Origin: Mycolicibacterium chlorophenolicum
Lineage (GTDB): Bacteria > Actinomycetota > Actinomycetes > Mycobacteriales > Mycobacteriaceae
Assembly (NCBI RefSeq): GCF_001044235.1
Contig: NZ_JYNL01000054.1
Span: 1 to 64,000 of the forward strand
Direction: 5' to 3'
DNA length: 64,000 nt
In this document: piece by piece, positions 23,722-32,688 of the stretch
Numbering within the stretch: position 1 is the first letter of the stretch
Layout: every line of letters starts with the position of its first letter
The notes under the pieces: model-generated
The model's database searches: none
Seen by the model: only the letters and a program-made list of their open reading frames with translations
What the model was told of the DNA's origin: nothing
Position numbers and translations under genes: made by a program

Positions 23722-25502
23722 CCGCGGCGACGTCGCTGATCCGCAAGACCGACGACGACTGGCGCGTTCACCCGAACTTCACCGACTACGACGGCACGCG
23801 CGCCGCGTTCAGCTGGGCGACGGCCCCCCGCGTGTGTGCCGGTATGGCCGACGGCGGGTGCAACATCGCCTACGCGGCCGTCGACCGCCACGCGCACGGA
23901 CCGATGGCCTCGCACACCGCGCTGCGGTTCGTCGCCGCCGGGGGTTGGGACGGCGACCTGGCCACCCGCGAGCTGAGCTACGCCGAACTGGCCCGGCTCG
24001 CGCGGTGTTTCACGAATGTGCTGCGGGAGTTGGGGGTCGGCAAGGGCGATCGGGTGTTCACGATGATGAGCCGAAGCCCGGAACTCTACGTGACGATCAT
24101 GGGTGCGCTGCGCAACGGCAGCGTGGTCTCCCCGCTGTTCTCCGCGTTCGGTCCCGAGCCGATCGCCACCCGCCTGTCCCTCGGGGAGGCCGAGGTGCTG
24201 GTGACCACCCGTGCGCATTATGTGCGCAAGGTGGCCAAGATCCGCGACCAGCTGCCCTCGCTCACCCACGTTCTGCTCATCGACGACGGCATCGCAGACG
24301 GTGACGAGCCCGGCACACTGAGCTTCTGGCGCTGCATGGATGCGGCCTCCGATCAGGCGCCGATCACCCACACCACAGCCGACGACCCGGCCCTGCTGCA
24401 CTTCACCAGCGGAACCACCGGCACCCCGAAGGGCGCGCTGCACGTGCACGGCGCCGTCACGATGCACTACGTGACCGGACTGTACGCCCTCGATCTGCAC
24501 GCCGACGACATCTATTGGTGCACAGCAGATCCCGGATGGGTCACCGGGATGTCCTACGGGGTGATCGCGCCGCTTCTGCACGGTGTCACGTCGATCGTCG
24601 ACGAGGCGGACTTCGACGCGGAGCGCTGGTACCGCATCCTGGCAAGTCAGGGCGTGACGGTCTGGTACACCGCGCCGACGGCCATCCGGATGCTGATCAA
24701 GGCGGGGCCGGAGTTGGCGGCCCAGTTCCGTTTTCCCCGTTTGCGTTTCGTGGCGAGTGTCGGAGAGCCGCTGAACGCCGAGGCGGTGTGGTGGGGCAAG
24801 CGCGTGCTGGGTCTGCCGATCCACGACAACTGGTGGCAGACGGAGACCGGCGGAATCATGATCGCCAACACGCCGGCGTTCGACATCAAGCCCGGCTCGA
24901 TGGGGCGGCCGCTGCCCGGGGTCACCGCGTGCGTGGTGCGCCGCCACGACGACGGCACGGTGTCGGTCATCGACGAACCCGACGTCGAAGGCGAACTCGC
25001 GCTCACACCGGGCTGGCCGTCGATGTTCCGGACCTATCTGCATGCCGAGCAGCGGTACCGCAACAGCTTCGCGGACGGTCTGTATTTGACCGGTGACCTG
25101 GTCAAGCGCGATGCCGACGGTTACTACTGGTTCGTCGGCCGCGCCGACGACGTCATCAAATCCGCCGGCCACCTGATCGGTCCGTTCGAGGTGGAGAACG
25201 CGCTCACCGACCATCCCGCGGTCGCCGAGGCGGCCGTGATCGGCGTGCCCGACCCCACCGTCGGCGAGGTGGTCAAGGCGTTCGTCGCCCTCAAGGACGG
25301 CTACCCGGCCGACGACGACACGATGCGCTCGCTGATGGCACACGCCCGCAAGCGACTCGGAGCCGCGGTGGCGCCCAAGGTCATCGAGTTCACCGACGCA
25401 CTGCCCCACACCCGTAGCGGAAAGATCATGAGGCGGCTGCTCAAGGCGCGTGAACTCGGTCTGCCCGAGGGTGACACCTCCACGATGGAGACCGCCTCAT
25501 GA
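23718..25502 (+). CDS. AMP-forming acetyl/acyl-CoA synthetase
   Basis: The 594-residue adenylate-forming enzyme activates acetate or another short acid with ATP and CoA. It shows the phosphate loop LHFTSGTTGTPKGALHVHGA, the adenine-binding NWWQTETGGIMIAN, the hinge YLTGDLVKRDADGYYWFVGR-type motif and the C-terminal catalytic Lys region TRSGKIMRRLLKA. Layout and length are close to Acs. It overlaps E1alpha by ATGA. With the following PDH-like genes, it could supply or recycle acetyl units in low oxygen. Confidence 0.88.
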   Translation: MTAATSLIRKTDDDWRVHPNFTDYDGTRAAFSWATAPRVCAGMADGGCNIAYAAVDRHAHGPMASHTALRFVAAGGWDGDLATRELSYAELARLARCFTNVLRELGVGKGDRVFTMMSRSPELYVTIMGALRNGSVVSPLFSAFGPEPIATRLSLGEAEVLVTTRAHYVRKVAKIRDQLPSLTHVLLIDDGIADGDEPGTLSFWRCMDAASDQAPITHTTADDPALLHFTSGTTGTPKGALHVHGAVTMHYVTGLYALDLHADDIYWCTADPGWVTGMSYGVIAPLLHGVTSIVDEADFDAERWYRILASQGVTVWYTAPTAIRMLIKAGPELAAQFRFPRLRFVASVGEPLNAEAVWWGKRVLGLPIHDNWWQTETGGIMIANTPAFDIKPGSMGRPLPGVTACVVRRHDDGTVSVIDEPDVEGELALTPGWPSMFRTYLHAEQRYRNSFADGLYLTGDLVKRDADGYYWFVGRADDVIKSAGHLIGPFEVENALTDHPAVAEAAVIGVPDPTVGEVVKAFVALKDGYPADDDTMRSLMAHARKRLGAAVAPKVIEFTDALPHTRSGKIMRRLLKARELGLPEGDTSTMETAS

Positions 25503-26473
25503 TCGACCGCGATGTCGCCACCCCGCTGCTGTCCGACATGATCCGGGTGCGGCTCATGGAGGAGAAGTGCGCCGAGCTCTACAGCGCGGCCAAGATTCGC
25601 GGCTTCCTGCACCTGTACGTCGGCGAGGAGGCTGTCGCCGCCGGGTCGCTGCGCGCCCTGGAGGCCGAGGACGCGGTGGTGGCCACCTACCGCGACCACG
25701 CCCACGCGCTGCTGCGGGGCATCCCGATGACCAACATCATGGCCGAGATGTTCGGCAAGCAGGAGGGGTGCTCGCGCGGCCGGGGCGGCTCGATGCATCT
25801 GTTCGACGCGCGGACCCGCTTCTACGGCGGCAACGCCATCGTCGGCGGCGGGCTGCCGCTGGCGGTGGGCCTGGCGCTGGCCGACGCGCAGCTGGGCCGA
25901 TCTCGCGTCACCGCTTGCTATTTCGGCGAAGGCGCGGTCGCGGAAGGGGCCTTCCACGAGTCGATGAACCTGGCCGCGCTGTGGCACTTGCCCGTGCTGT
26001 TCTGCTGCGAGAACAACTACTACGCGATGGGCACCGAACTCGCCCACGAGCAGGCGCAGACCGACATGACCGAGAAGGCGGCGTCCTACCGCATCCCGGC
26101 GCTGGCCGCCGACGGCATGGACGTGCTGGCCTGCCGGGCCGCCGCCGAGGAAGGGGCGTACCACGTCCGCAGCGGGGGCGGCCCGTTCTTCCTGGAGTTC
26201 CGCACCTACCGCTTCCGGCCGCATTCGATGTTCGACCCCGAGTTGTACCGCTCGAAGGAGGAGGTCGAGCACGCCAAGGAGCGGGATCCGATCCGCGCCT
26301 TCACCGAGCGGTGCGTCGCCGCCGGCGCGCTCAGCGAGGACGACGTCGCCGACATCCGCGCGGCCGCCGAGGACGAAGTTGCCGGCGCTGTGGCCTATGC
26401 GGAGGCGGGCACATGGGAACCCGTCGACGATCTGACCCGTGACGTCCTGACCCCGGCGGAGGCGCTCCGATGA
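25499..26473 (+). CDS. 2-oxo acid (pyruvate/acetoin) dehydrogenase E1 component, alpha subunit
   Basis: The 324-residue thiamin-diphosphate enzyme subunit has RGFLHLYVGEEAVAAGSL, then CSRGRGGSMHLFD and GGNAIVGGGLPLAVGLAL. The ThDP/Mg motif starts at GEGAVAEGAF and ends in CCENN, as in PdhA/AcoA. It forms an alpha2beta2 E1 with the next gene and decarboxylates a 2-oxo acid or acetoin, passing the acyl group to E2. It overlaps the neighbours on both sides by 4 nt. Substrate cannot be fixed from sequence; pyruvate or acetoin are likelier than branched-chain acids because of the size and the Acs neighbour. Confidence 0.88.
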   Translation: MIDRDVATPLLSDMIRVRLMEEKCAELYSAAKIRGFLHLYVGEEAVAAGSLRALEAEDAVVATYRDHAHALLRGIPMTNIMAEMFGKQEGCSRGRGGSMHLFDARTRFYGGNAIVGGGLPLAVGLALADAQLGRSRVTACYFGEGAVAEGAFHESMNLAALWHLPVLFCCENNYYAMGTELAHEQAQTDMTEKAASYRIPALAADGMDVLACRAAAEEGAYHVRSGGGPFFLEFRTYRFRPHSMFDPELYRSKEEVEHAKERDPIRAFTERCVAAGALSEDDVADIRAAAEDEVAGAVAYAEAGTWEPVDDLTRDVLTPAEALR

Positions 26474-27450
26474 CCAAGACCACCTACCGGACCGCCGTGC
26501 ACGACGCGATCCGCGACGCGATGACTGCCGACGACCGGGTGCTGCTGATGGGGGAGGACGTCGGCGCCTACGGCGGAACCTACGCCGCGTCCAAAGGGCT
26601 GCTGGCCGAATTCGGCCCGGACCGCATCCGCGACACCCCGCTGTCGGAACTGGGCTTCGTCGGTGTCGGCATCGGCGCCGCGCTGGGCGGCCTGCGGCCC
26701 ATCGTCGAGGTGATGACCGTCAACTTCAGCCTGCTCGCGCTCGATCAGATCGTGAACACCGCTGCGGCGCTGCGCCACATGTCGGGCGGTCAGTTCTCGG
26801 TGCCGCTGGTGGTCCGGATGGCCACCGGCGCGGGACGTCAACTCGCCGCGCAGCATTCGCACAGCCTGGAGTGCTGGTTCGCCCACATCCCGGGCATCAA
26901 GGTGGTGGCCCCGGCGACGGTCGAGGATGCCTACGGCATGCTCGGCGCCGCGCTGGCCGACCCCGACCCGGTGGTGATCTTCGAACACGTGCAGCTCTAC
27001 AACGTCTCCGCCGACGTGGAAACCCTGGGGCCGACTGATATCTCGGGGGCGGCGATCCGCCGCGCCGGGTCTGACGTCACGGTGATCACCTACGGCGGCT
27101 GCCTGCCCAAGGTCCTCGACGCCGCCGACGAGCTCTCGCTGGGCGGTATCGACTGTGAGGTGATCGACCTGCGTTCGTTGCGCCCGCTGGACACCGACAC
27201 GTTCGTCGAGTCGGTCCGCCGTACCCATCGCGCGGTCGTCGTCGACGAGGGCTGGCGCACAGGCAGTCTCGCGGGCGAGGTCAGCGCGCAGATCATGGAG
27301 AACGCGTTCTACGACCTCGACGCCCCGGTCGCGCGGGTCTGCACCGCCGAGGTGCCGATCCCGTACGCCAAGCACCTCGAGCAGGCCGCGTTGCCGCAGC
27401 CCGAGACGATCGTGTCCACGGTGAAAAATGTTCTGGGACAGCCGGCATGA
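26470..27450 (+). CDS. 2-oxo acid (pyruvate/acetoin) dehydrogenase E1 component, beta subunit
   Basis: The 326-residue partner of E1alpha shows VLLMGEDVGAYGGTYAASKG, then DTPLSELGFVGVGIGAALGG and the LRHMSGGQFSVPLVVRM block. The segment AQHSHSLECWFAHIPGIKVV is typical of E1beta. The C-terminal transketolase domain has EVIDLRSLRPLDTDTFVESV. This length is usual for the family. It overlaps the E1alpha stop and the E2 start by 4 nt each (ATGA), indicating tight translational coupling and fixed stoichiometry. Confidence 0.9.
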   Translation: MTKTTYRTAVHDAIRDAMTADDRVLLMGEDVGAYGGTYAASKGLLAEFGPDRIRDTPLSELGFVGVGIGAALGGLRPIVEVMTVNFSLLALDQIVNTAAALRHMSGGQFSVPLVVRMATGAGRQLAAQHSHSLECWFAHIPGIKVVAPATVEDAYGMLGAALADPDPVVIFEHVQLYNVSADVETLGPTDISGAAIRRAGSDVTVITYGGCLPKVLDAADELSLGGIDCEVIDLRSLRPLDTDTFVESVRRTHRAVVVDEGWRTGSLAGEVSAQIMENAFYDLDAPVARVCTAEVPIPYAKHLEQAALPQPETIVSTVKNVLGQPA

Positions 27451-28682
27451 TCGAGTTCGCGATGCCGGCCCTGGGCGCCGACATGGACGAGGGCACGTTG
27501 AACGAGTGGCTGGTCAAGCCGGGCGACACCGTCTCGCGCGGCCAGATCGTCGCGGTCGTGGAGACCACCAAGGCCGCCGTGGAGATCGAATGCTGGCAGG
27601 AAGGCGTGGTCGGCGAACTGCTCGTGCCCGTCGGGCAGACCGTCTCGGTCGGAACGCCGTTGGCCACGTTGCTCGCCCCCGGTGAGGCGCCCGCGGAACG
27701 GCCCGCGGAGCGCGTCCCGGCGCCGGTGACGGCCGTCGCCGCGCCTGCTCCGAGCGTCGCTGCTCCGCAACCGCCGCCGCCACCACCACCATCGGCCGGC
27801 CCGCACCATCGCCGGTGGGTGTCCCCGGCGGCCCGTCGGCTGGCCGTGTCCCTGGGTGTCGACGTCGAGTCGCTCACCGGTACCGGCCCGCAGGGTGCCG
27901 TGGTCATCAGCGATGTCGAACACGCCGCCGCGCACGTGCAGGCCGCCGCCCCGGAGGTGGTGCCGGTGGCGCCTGCCCCAGCGGTGTCGGCCAAGGAGGT
28001 CGCCGCCCGCCGCGGTGCGGAGATGCGCAAGTCGATCGCGGCAGCGATGAGCAGGTCCAAGCGCGAGATCCCGCACTACTACCTGGCCGACGAGATCGTC
28101 CTCGACCCGGCGCTGAGCTGGCTCGCCGAGCGCAACGCGGCGCGCTCCATCACCGAGCGGGTACTGCCGGCGGTGCTGTACCTCAAGGCCGTCGCGCTGG
28201 CCGCGCACCGGTTCGGGGAGTTCAACGGGTTCTGGCGCGACACCGGCTTCGCGCCCGGCGACGCCGTGCACGTCGGGGTGGCGATCTCGCTGCGCGGTGG
28301 TGGTCTGGTCGCGCCCGCGATCCACGATGTGGCAGGCAAGAAGCTCGACGAGCTGATGGCCGACCTGAGCGACCTCGTCGCGCGGGCCCGCGCCGGATCG
28401 CTGCGCAGCTCGGAGATGTCGGACCCCACCATCACCGTGACGAACCTCGGCGACCAGGGCGTCGACTCGGTGTTCGGCGTCATCTACCCGCCGCAGGTGG
28501 CGCTGGTCGGGTTCGGCAGACCCGCCCAGCGAGTCCGCGCCCTCGACGGCGGAATCCGGATCGCGACGACGGTGTACGCGAGCCTGGCCGCCGATCACCG
28601 CGCCAGTGACGGCCACCGCGGCGCGCTGTTCCTTTCCGCGGTCAACGACCTCCTCCAACAACCCGATCTGCTCGAGAACTGA
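27447..28682 (+). CDS. Dihydrolipoamide acyltransferase (E2) of the 2-oxo acid dehydrogenase complex
   Basis: The 411-residue E2 has a single N-terminal lipoyl domain with the lipoylated Lys in VVETTKAAVEIE (about residue 43). An Ala/Pro linker follows, then an E3/E1-binding domain (about 125-165, VSPAARRLAVSLGVDV) and a catalytic domain ending with the active-site motif DHRASDG. No E3 (lipoamide dehydrogenase) gene lies in the operon, so the housekeeping E3 is presumably shared. An acyl carrier protein follows after 8 nt. Confidence 0.9.
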   Translation: MIEFAMPALGADMDEGTLNEWLVKPGDTVSRGQIVAVVETTKAAVEIECWQEGVVGELLVPVGQTVSVGTPLATLLAPGEAPAERPAERVPAPVTAVAAPAPSVAAPQPPPPPPPSAGPHHRRWVSPAARRLAVSLGVDVESLTGTGPQGAVVISDVEHAAAHVQAAAPEVVPVAPAPAVSAKEVAARRGAEMRKSIAAAMSRSKREIPHYYLADEIVLDPALSWLAERNAARSITERVLPAVLYLKAVALAAHRFGEFNGFWRDTGFAPGDAVHVGVAISLRGGGLVAPAIHDVAGKKLDELMADLSDLVARARAGSLRSSEMSDPTITVTNLGDQGVDSVFGVIYPPQVALVGFGRPAQRVRALDGGIRIATTVYASLAADHRASDGHRGALFLSAVNDLLQQPDLLEN

Positions 28683-28690
28683 GGCACGCC

Positions 28691-28942
28691 ATGAAGACCA
28701 CCCACGAGATCCGCGATGACGTGCTCTCGGTGCTGACCGCGATCGCGCCGGAGGTCGAGCCCGACGAGATCAGCGACGACGTGCTGCTGCGCGACCAGGT
28801 GGATCTGGACTCGATGGACTGGCTGAATTTCCTTCTCGGCATTCACAAGAGATTCGAGGTGGACATCCCCGAGGCCGACTATCAGCGGTTGCGCACGCTC
28901 GACGACCTCGTGCACTACGTCGAGGCCAAAGCCGCGTTCTGA
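28691..28942 (+). CDS. Acyl carrier protein-like protein
   Basis: The 83-residue four-helix carrier has a probable phosphopantetheine site at the Ser in DLDSMDWLNFLLGI (usual form DSLDxVEL), followed by FEVDIPEADYQRLRTLDDLV. Ending a pyruvate/acetoin dehydrogenase operon with an acyl carrier protein is unusual. It could receive acyl groups from the upstream synthetase or the E2, but this is inference. It ends 84 nt before a possible leader ORF for the DevS-like kinase. Confidence 0.8.
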   Translation: MKTTHEIRDDVLSVLTAIAPEVEPDEISDDVLLRDQVDLDSMDWLNFLLGIHKRFEVDIPEADYQRLRTLDDLVHYVEAKAAF

Positions 28943-29025
28943 TCCCGAACGACCCCTTCGTCGCATCCACGGCAAGTTCCCAGCGGGATCGCTTGTTCGT
29001 GTCTGCGCGGAGGAGGACACTCGAC

Positions 29026-29091
29026 GTGACCGGTGAACGACGCCTCCGCGCGCCGTCGCCCGGTCGCATCGGAGGTTTCGATCACCAGTGA
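29026..29091 (+). CDS. Possible 21-codon leader ORF of the DevS-like kinase
   Basis: GTG at 29026 follows a strong GGAGGAGG site. The frame runs 21 codons (VTGERRLRAPSPGRIGGFDH and one more residue) to a TGA that overlaps the kinase GTG as GTGA. Such coupling is typical of true adjacent genes. The kinase itself has only GGAGG at a long 12-nt distance. The peptide has no known homologue and may merely deliver ribosomes to the kinase start. Confidence 0.4.
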   Translation: MTGERRLRAPSPGRIGGFDHQ

Positions 29092-30716
29092 ACACCGACC
29101 CGTCGCTGTTACAGGTGGCCCTCGAGATCGGATCTGATCTCGATCCGCACCTCGACCTCGACGGCACGCTGCAACGGTTCGTCCGTGCGGCGATGGTGAT
29201 GACCCGGGCGCGGTTCGGCGCCATCGGCGTCTGGGATGCCGACGGCATGCTCGCCTCGTTCGTCCACGACGGGATGGATGATCACGCCGTCGGCATGATC
29301 GGCCATCTGCCCGCGGGTAAGGGCTTGCTCGGGCTGCTGCGTGAACATCCGGAGCCCGTGCGTATCGCCGATCTCGGCGAGCATCCCGAATCGGCGGGAT
29401 TTCCGCAGCACCACCCGGACATGCGGGCGTTCCTGGGCGTGCCGATCGTCATCCGAGGCGAACCGTACGGCGGTCTCTACTTCGCCGATGACCGTCCCGG
29501 CCGCGCGTTCACCGAGGACGACGAAGCCACCGGGCGTGCGCTGGCGTCGATCGCGGCGGTCGCCATCGACAACGCGCGGCTGATCGATCAGGTGCGTGAG
29601 GCCGCGCGCTGGACCGCGGCCAGCCGGGAGATCACCGCTGCGCTGCTCTCGGACTCGGATCCGCAGGTGCGGCCCCTGCATCTCATCGCCAGCCGCGCGC
29701 GCCACCTGGCCCGCGCCGAACAGGTGATCGTACTGGTGCCGAGCGACCCGGCCCAGACGGCGGCGTCGGTCGACACGCTGGTGATCTCCGCGGCTTCCGG
29801 ACGATACGCCGATGACGTTCTGGGACAACATATTCCGGTCGAAGGCTCGACGACGGGTGCGGTGTTCCTATCCGGGGAACCGGTGATCACGGAGACTTTC
29901 AGACGTCGGATCCAGGCTTTCACCGAGCTCGGCGAGCGGTCGGTGGTCGTCGTGCCCCTGCGTTCGGACGACGACACCCTCGGCGTCATCGCGGTGGCGC
30001 GAGACGCGACGGCGCCCCGCTTCGACGAGAGCCACCTCGAGCTGGTGCAGGATTTCGCCAATCACGCGACGATCGCCTTGACGATCGCGCGGGCCCGGCG
30101 GTCGAGCACCGAGCTGGCCATGCTCGCCGACCGGGAGCGGATCGCCAGCGATCTGCACGATCAGGTGATCCAGCGGGTGTTCGCCGTCGGCATGGATCTC
30201 CAAGGCGTCATCGCCCGGCTGCGCTCACCCGAGCTGGCCGGCCGGCTGACGCGCTCGGTCGACGAATTGCAGGCCGTCATCAACGACATCCGCTCGACGA
30301 TCTTCGACCTCGGGCATCCGCTGGAAGCGCACGGGGGATTCGCCAAGCGCATCCAGGACGCCGTCGCATGTCTCACCGAGGACCGCGAGATCGGCGCCAC
30401 GCTGATCATGTCGGGGCCGATGAGCGTGGTGCCGGAGACCCTGTCCGATCACGCCGAAGCCGTCGTCGTCGAAGCGCTCAGCAACGCCGTCCGCCACTCC
30501 GGTGCGCACGCGGTCACGGTGGAGGTTGCCGTCGGCGACGACCTGCGTGTCGAGGTGACCGACGACGGGCACGGAATACCCGTGGACAACCAGCGGCGCA
30601 GCGGTCTGGCGAACCTGGCCCGTCGTGCGCACAGCGCCGGTGGGGATCTTGCGATTACCTCACCGCCGGAGGGCGGCACGTGCGTGACGTGGAGCGCTCC
30701 GCTCTCCGACATCTGA
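29088..30716 (+). CDS. devS: DevS/DosS-like GAF sensor histidine kinase
   Basis: The 542-residue cytoplasmic kinase has two GAF domains (about 20-165 and 185-335), HisKA_3 with phosphoacceptor His357 in SDLHDQVIQR, and a HATPase with VVVEALSNAVRHSGAH and DDGHGI. The first GAF has AGFPQHHPDMRAFLGVP. Its His109 aligns, from memory, with the proximal haem ligand of M. tuberculosis DevS in HPPMRTFLGVP, so haem sensing of O2, NO or CO is likely. The protein is shorter than DevS at the N-terminus. Its probable partner devR is not adjacent but 6.3 kb downstream. No clear DosR box precedes it. Confidence 0.88.
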   Translation: MNTDPSLLQVALEIGSDLDPHLDLDGTLQRFVRAAMVMTRARFGAIGVWDADGMLASFVHDGMDDHAVGMIGHLPAGKGLLGLLREHPEPVRIADLGEHPESAGFPQHHPDMRAFLGVPIVIRGEPYGGLYFADDRPGRAFTEDDEATGRALASIAAVAIDNARLIDQVREAARWTAASREITAALLSDSDPQVRPLHLIASRARHLARAEQVIVLVPSDPAQTAASVDTLVISAASGRYADDVLGQHIPVEGSTTGAVFLSGEPVITETFRRRIQAFTELGERSVVVVPLRSDDDTLGVIAVARDATAPRFDESHLELVQDFANHATIALTIARARRSSTELAMLADRERIASDLHDQVIQRVFAVGMDLQGVIARLRSPELAGRLTRSVDELQAVINDIRSTIFDLGHPLEAHGGFAKRIQDAVACLTEDREIGATLIMSGPMSVVPETLSDHAEAVVVEALSNAVRHSGAHAVTVEVAVGDDLRVEVTDDGHGIPVDNQRRSGLANLARRAHSAGGDLAITSPPEGGTCVTWSAPLSDI

Positions 30717-30728
30717 CAGACTCCGGAC

Positions 30729-31742
30729 ATGACGTCGTCGATGCGCGCATGGCGGGTCCGCACCCCCGGTCCGGTGCGCACGGGTCCGCTCGAACTCGTC
30801 AGCGCCGATGTCCCTGAGCCCGCGGCGGGCGAGCTGCTGATCGCCGTGCAAGCGTGCGGGGTGTGCCGCACCGACCTGCACGTCACCGAAGGTGATCTGC
30901 CTGTGCACCGACCCCACGTCACCCCCGGCCACGAGGTGGTGGGCGAGGTCGTGGCGCTCGGTCCGGACGCGGGAGAGGAGTTCAGGACCGGCGACTGGGT
31001 GGGGGTGGCATGGCTGCGGCACACCTGCGGGCACTGCCGGTTTTGCCTGCGGGGGCAGGAGAACCTGTGTCCCGAGTCGCAGTACACCGGGTGGGACGCC
31101 GATGGTGGTTACGCCGAATTCGTGACCGCGCCTGCTGATTTCGTGCATCGCCTGCCCGAGGGGTATTCCGACAGCGAGTTGGCGCCGCTGTTGTGCGCGG
31201 GCATCATCGGGTACCGCTCGCTGACGCGGGCCGACCTGCCCGCCGGGGGCCGCCTGGGCATCTACGGATTCGGCGGCAGCGCCCACATCACCGCGCAGGT
31301 GGCGCTGGCGCGGGGTGCCGAGGTGCACGTGATGACGCGCGGTGAGAGCGCCCGTGAGCTGGCGTTGGCGCTCGGGGCGGCCTCGGCGCAGGGCGCGGCC
31401 GACGCTCCTCCCGTGAAACTCGACGCGGCAATACTTTTCGCGCCGGTCGGGGACCTGGTGCTGCCCGCCCTGGAGGCGCTCGACCGCGGGGGAACGCTGG
31501 CGATCGCCGGTATCCACCTCAGCGACATTCCGCCGCTGAACTACCAGACGCACCTGTTCCAGGAACGGCAGGTGCGGTCGGTCACCTCCAACACCAGAGC
31601 CGATGCGCGCGAGTTCCTCGAGTTCGCCGGGCGGCACCGGATCGAGGTGACCACCCCGGAATACCGGCTTGATCAGGCCGACGTGGCGCTGGAGGATCTG
31701 AGTTCGGGGCGCATCGCCGGAGCCGCCGTCCTGCTGGTGTGA
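30729..31742 (+). CDS. Zinc-dependent alcohol dehydrogenase (medium-chain, AdhA-like)
   Basis: The 337-residue enzyme binds catalytic zinc through CGVCRTDLHVTEGD and the His of TPGHEVVG. Structural zinc is held by the four Cys in CGHCRFCLRGQENLC. A Rossmann segment GRLGIYGFGGSAHITAQVAL follows. It starts 12 nt after the DevS-like kinase, so it is probably co-transcribed. NAD(P)H-linked reduction of an aldehyde is the likely hypoxic role, by analogy with M. tuberculosis AdhA. Tail-to-tail with the DUF302 gene without a gap. Confidence 0.85.
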   Translation: MTSSMRAWRVRTPGPVRTGPLELVSADVPEPAAGELLIAVQACGVCRTDLHVTEGDLPVHRPHVTPGHEVVGEVVALGPDAGEEFRTGDWVGVAWLRHTCGHCRFCLRGQENLCPESQYTGWDADGGYAEFVTAPADFVHRLPEGYSDSELAPLLCAGIIGYRSLTRADLPAGGRLGIYGFGGSAHITAQVALARGAEVHVMTRGESARELALALGAASAQGAADAPPVKLDAAILFAPVGDLVLPALEALDRGGTLAIAGIHLSDIPPLNYQTHLFQERQVRSVTSNTRADAREFLEFAGRHRIEVTTPEYRLDQADVALEDLSSGRIAGAAVLLV

Positions 31743-32135
31743 CTAGAGCGAGTCGATCGCGGCCCGCAGCTTGGCGGCCACCTCGTCGGCGACGGGCCGC
31801 AACTCGGCTTCGCCGCTGACGTCGACGAGCACCTGCGGATCCATCGCCTCGACGAGCACGTCGCCGTCGGCGCCGGGATCGGCGCGTACGACCACGTTGC
31901 ACGGCAACAGCAGCCCGATCTGGCGGTCGATCTCGACGGCCCGGTGAGCCAGCGGCGGATTGCATGCACCGAGGATCACGTACTGCTCCATGTCCTCACC
32001 GAGCTTGGCTTTCAGCGTCGCCTGCATGTCGATCTCGGTCAACACGCCGAAGCCCTGTTCCGCGAGTGCCTCTCGGGTGCGCGCGAGCGCGTCGTCGAAC
32101 GACGTGTGCAGCGCGGTCGACAGTGCGAATCCCAT
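31743..32135 (-). CDS. DUF302 domain protein
   Basis: The 130-residue protein starts with TSFDDALARTREALAEQGFGVLT-type sequence, then DMQATLKAKLGEDM and YVILGACNPPLAHRAVEID. The Cys in the LGACNP motif and the block LLLPCNVVVR are the hallmarks of DUF302. The fold is small alpha/beta; in other bacteria it is found near sulfur, redox or metal genes. It lies downstream of the truncated rhodanese gene on the same strand, which fits that association. Confidence 0.82.
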   Translation of the reverse strand: MGFALSTALHTSFDDALARTREALAEQGFGVLTEIDMQATLKAKLGEDMEQYVILGACNPPLAHRAVEIDRQIGLLLPCNVVVRADPGADGDVLVEAMDPQVLVDVSGEAELRPVADEVAAKLRAAIDSL

Positions 32136-32158
32136 GTCGCGTCCTTCCGTCGATGCGA

Positions 32159-32650
32159 TTATCGCGCGCTCACCAACTGCGAGACCACGGTTTGCGCATC
32201 ACATTTCGCTCCGCGGTTGTACGGAAGCCGGGCGAGCAGCATGCCCATGGCGCAGGTGTTGGTCACCGCTGCGAACGTCAAGCCCGCCCCGATCGCGAAG
32301 GCCACCCACTGCGCGCCGGGCACCACGAGGCTCGCCAGCACGCTGAGGGCGACGATGAGCCCGGCGGCCAGCCGCACCTGGCGTTCGCGGTCCCACTTCT
32401 GCGCACCGCGCTTGACCGCGAAGCCACCGGCCTGCCAGGCGGTGATGCCGCCGGTGAGAATGTGGACGTTCGACAGTCCGGCCCGGCGCAGCGTCTCCTC
32501 TGCCTGGGCGGCCCGCTGGCCCGACCGGCACACCAGCACCACGTCGTCGTCGACGTGCGAGGGGATCTCGTCGCGGTGCTCGCGCAGCAGATCGAGCGGA
32601 ACGTTGTACGAGCCCGGGCAGCCACGTTCGCAGAAGCGGGACCAACGGCC
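32159..32650 (-). pseudogene. 5'-truncated rhodanese with C-terminal DUF2892 membrane segment
   Basis: The open frame encodes GCPGSYNVPLDLLREHRDEI, the active-site loop LVCRSGQRA with catalytic Cys, TGGITAWQAGG and then a two-helix DUF2892-type membrane part (about the last 75 residues). Upstream, the frame meets TAG at 32651-32653, immediately before the GxxGSYNVPLD strand. The first 40-50 residues of the rhodanese domain, including its start codon, are therefore missing. The only in-frame starts are internal GTG codons, for example at 32542. The lost part is replaced by the promoter of the divergent stress protein. Confidence 0.65.
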
Positions 32651-32651
32651 C
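32638..32651 (+). promoter_or_regulatory. DosR-type box upstream of universal stress protein B (full match)
   Basis: GGGACCAACGGCCC matches all 10 half-site positions of GGGAC-N4-GGCCC. It ends 37 nt before the ATG of the stress protein. A -10-like TAGCGT at 32675-32680 is just 8 nt before that ATG, suggesting a leaderless transcript. Confidence 0.8.
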
Positions 32652-32688
32652 TAAAACCTGGCGCGCCGCCGTCCTAGCGTTGACTGGC

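Noticed and set aside
28943..29087. Search for a DosR box before the DevS-like kinase
   Set aside because: No GGGAC-N4-G(G/T)CCC-like site is present in this gap; transcription may continue from the upstream operon.
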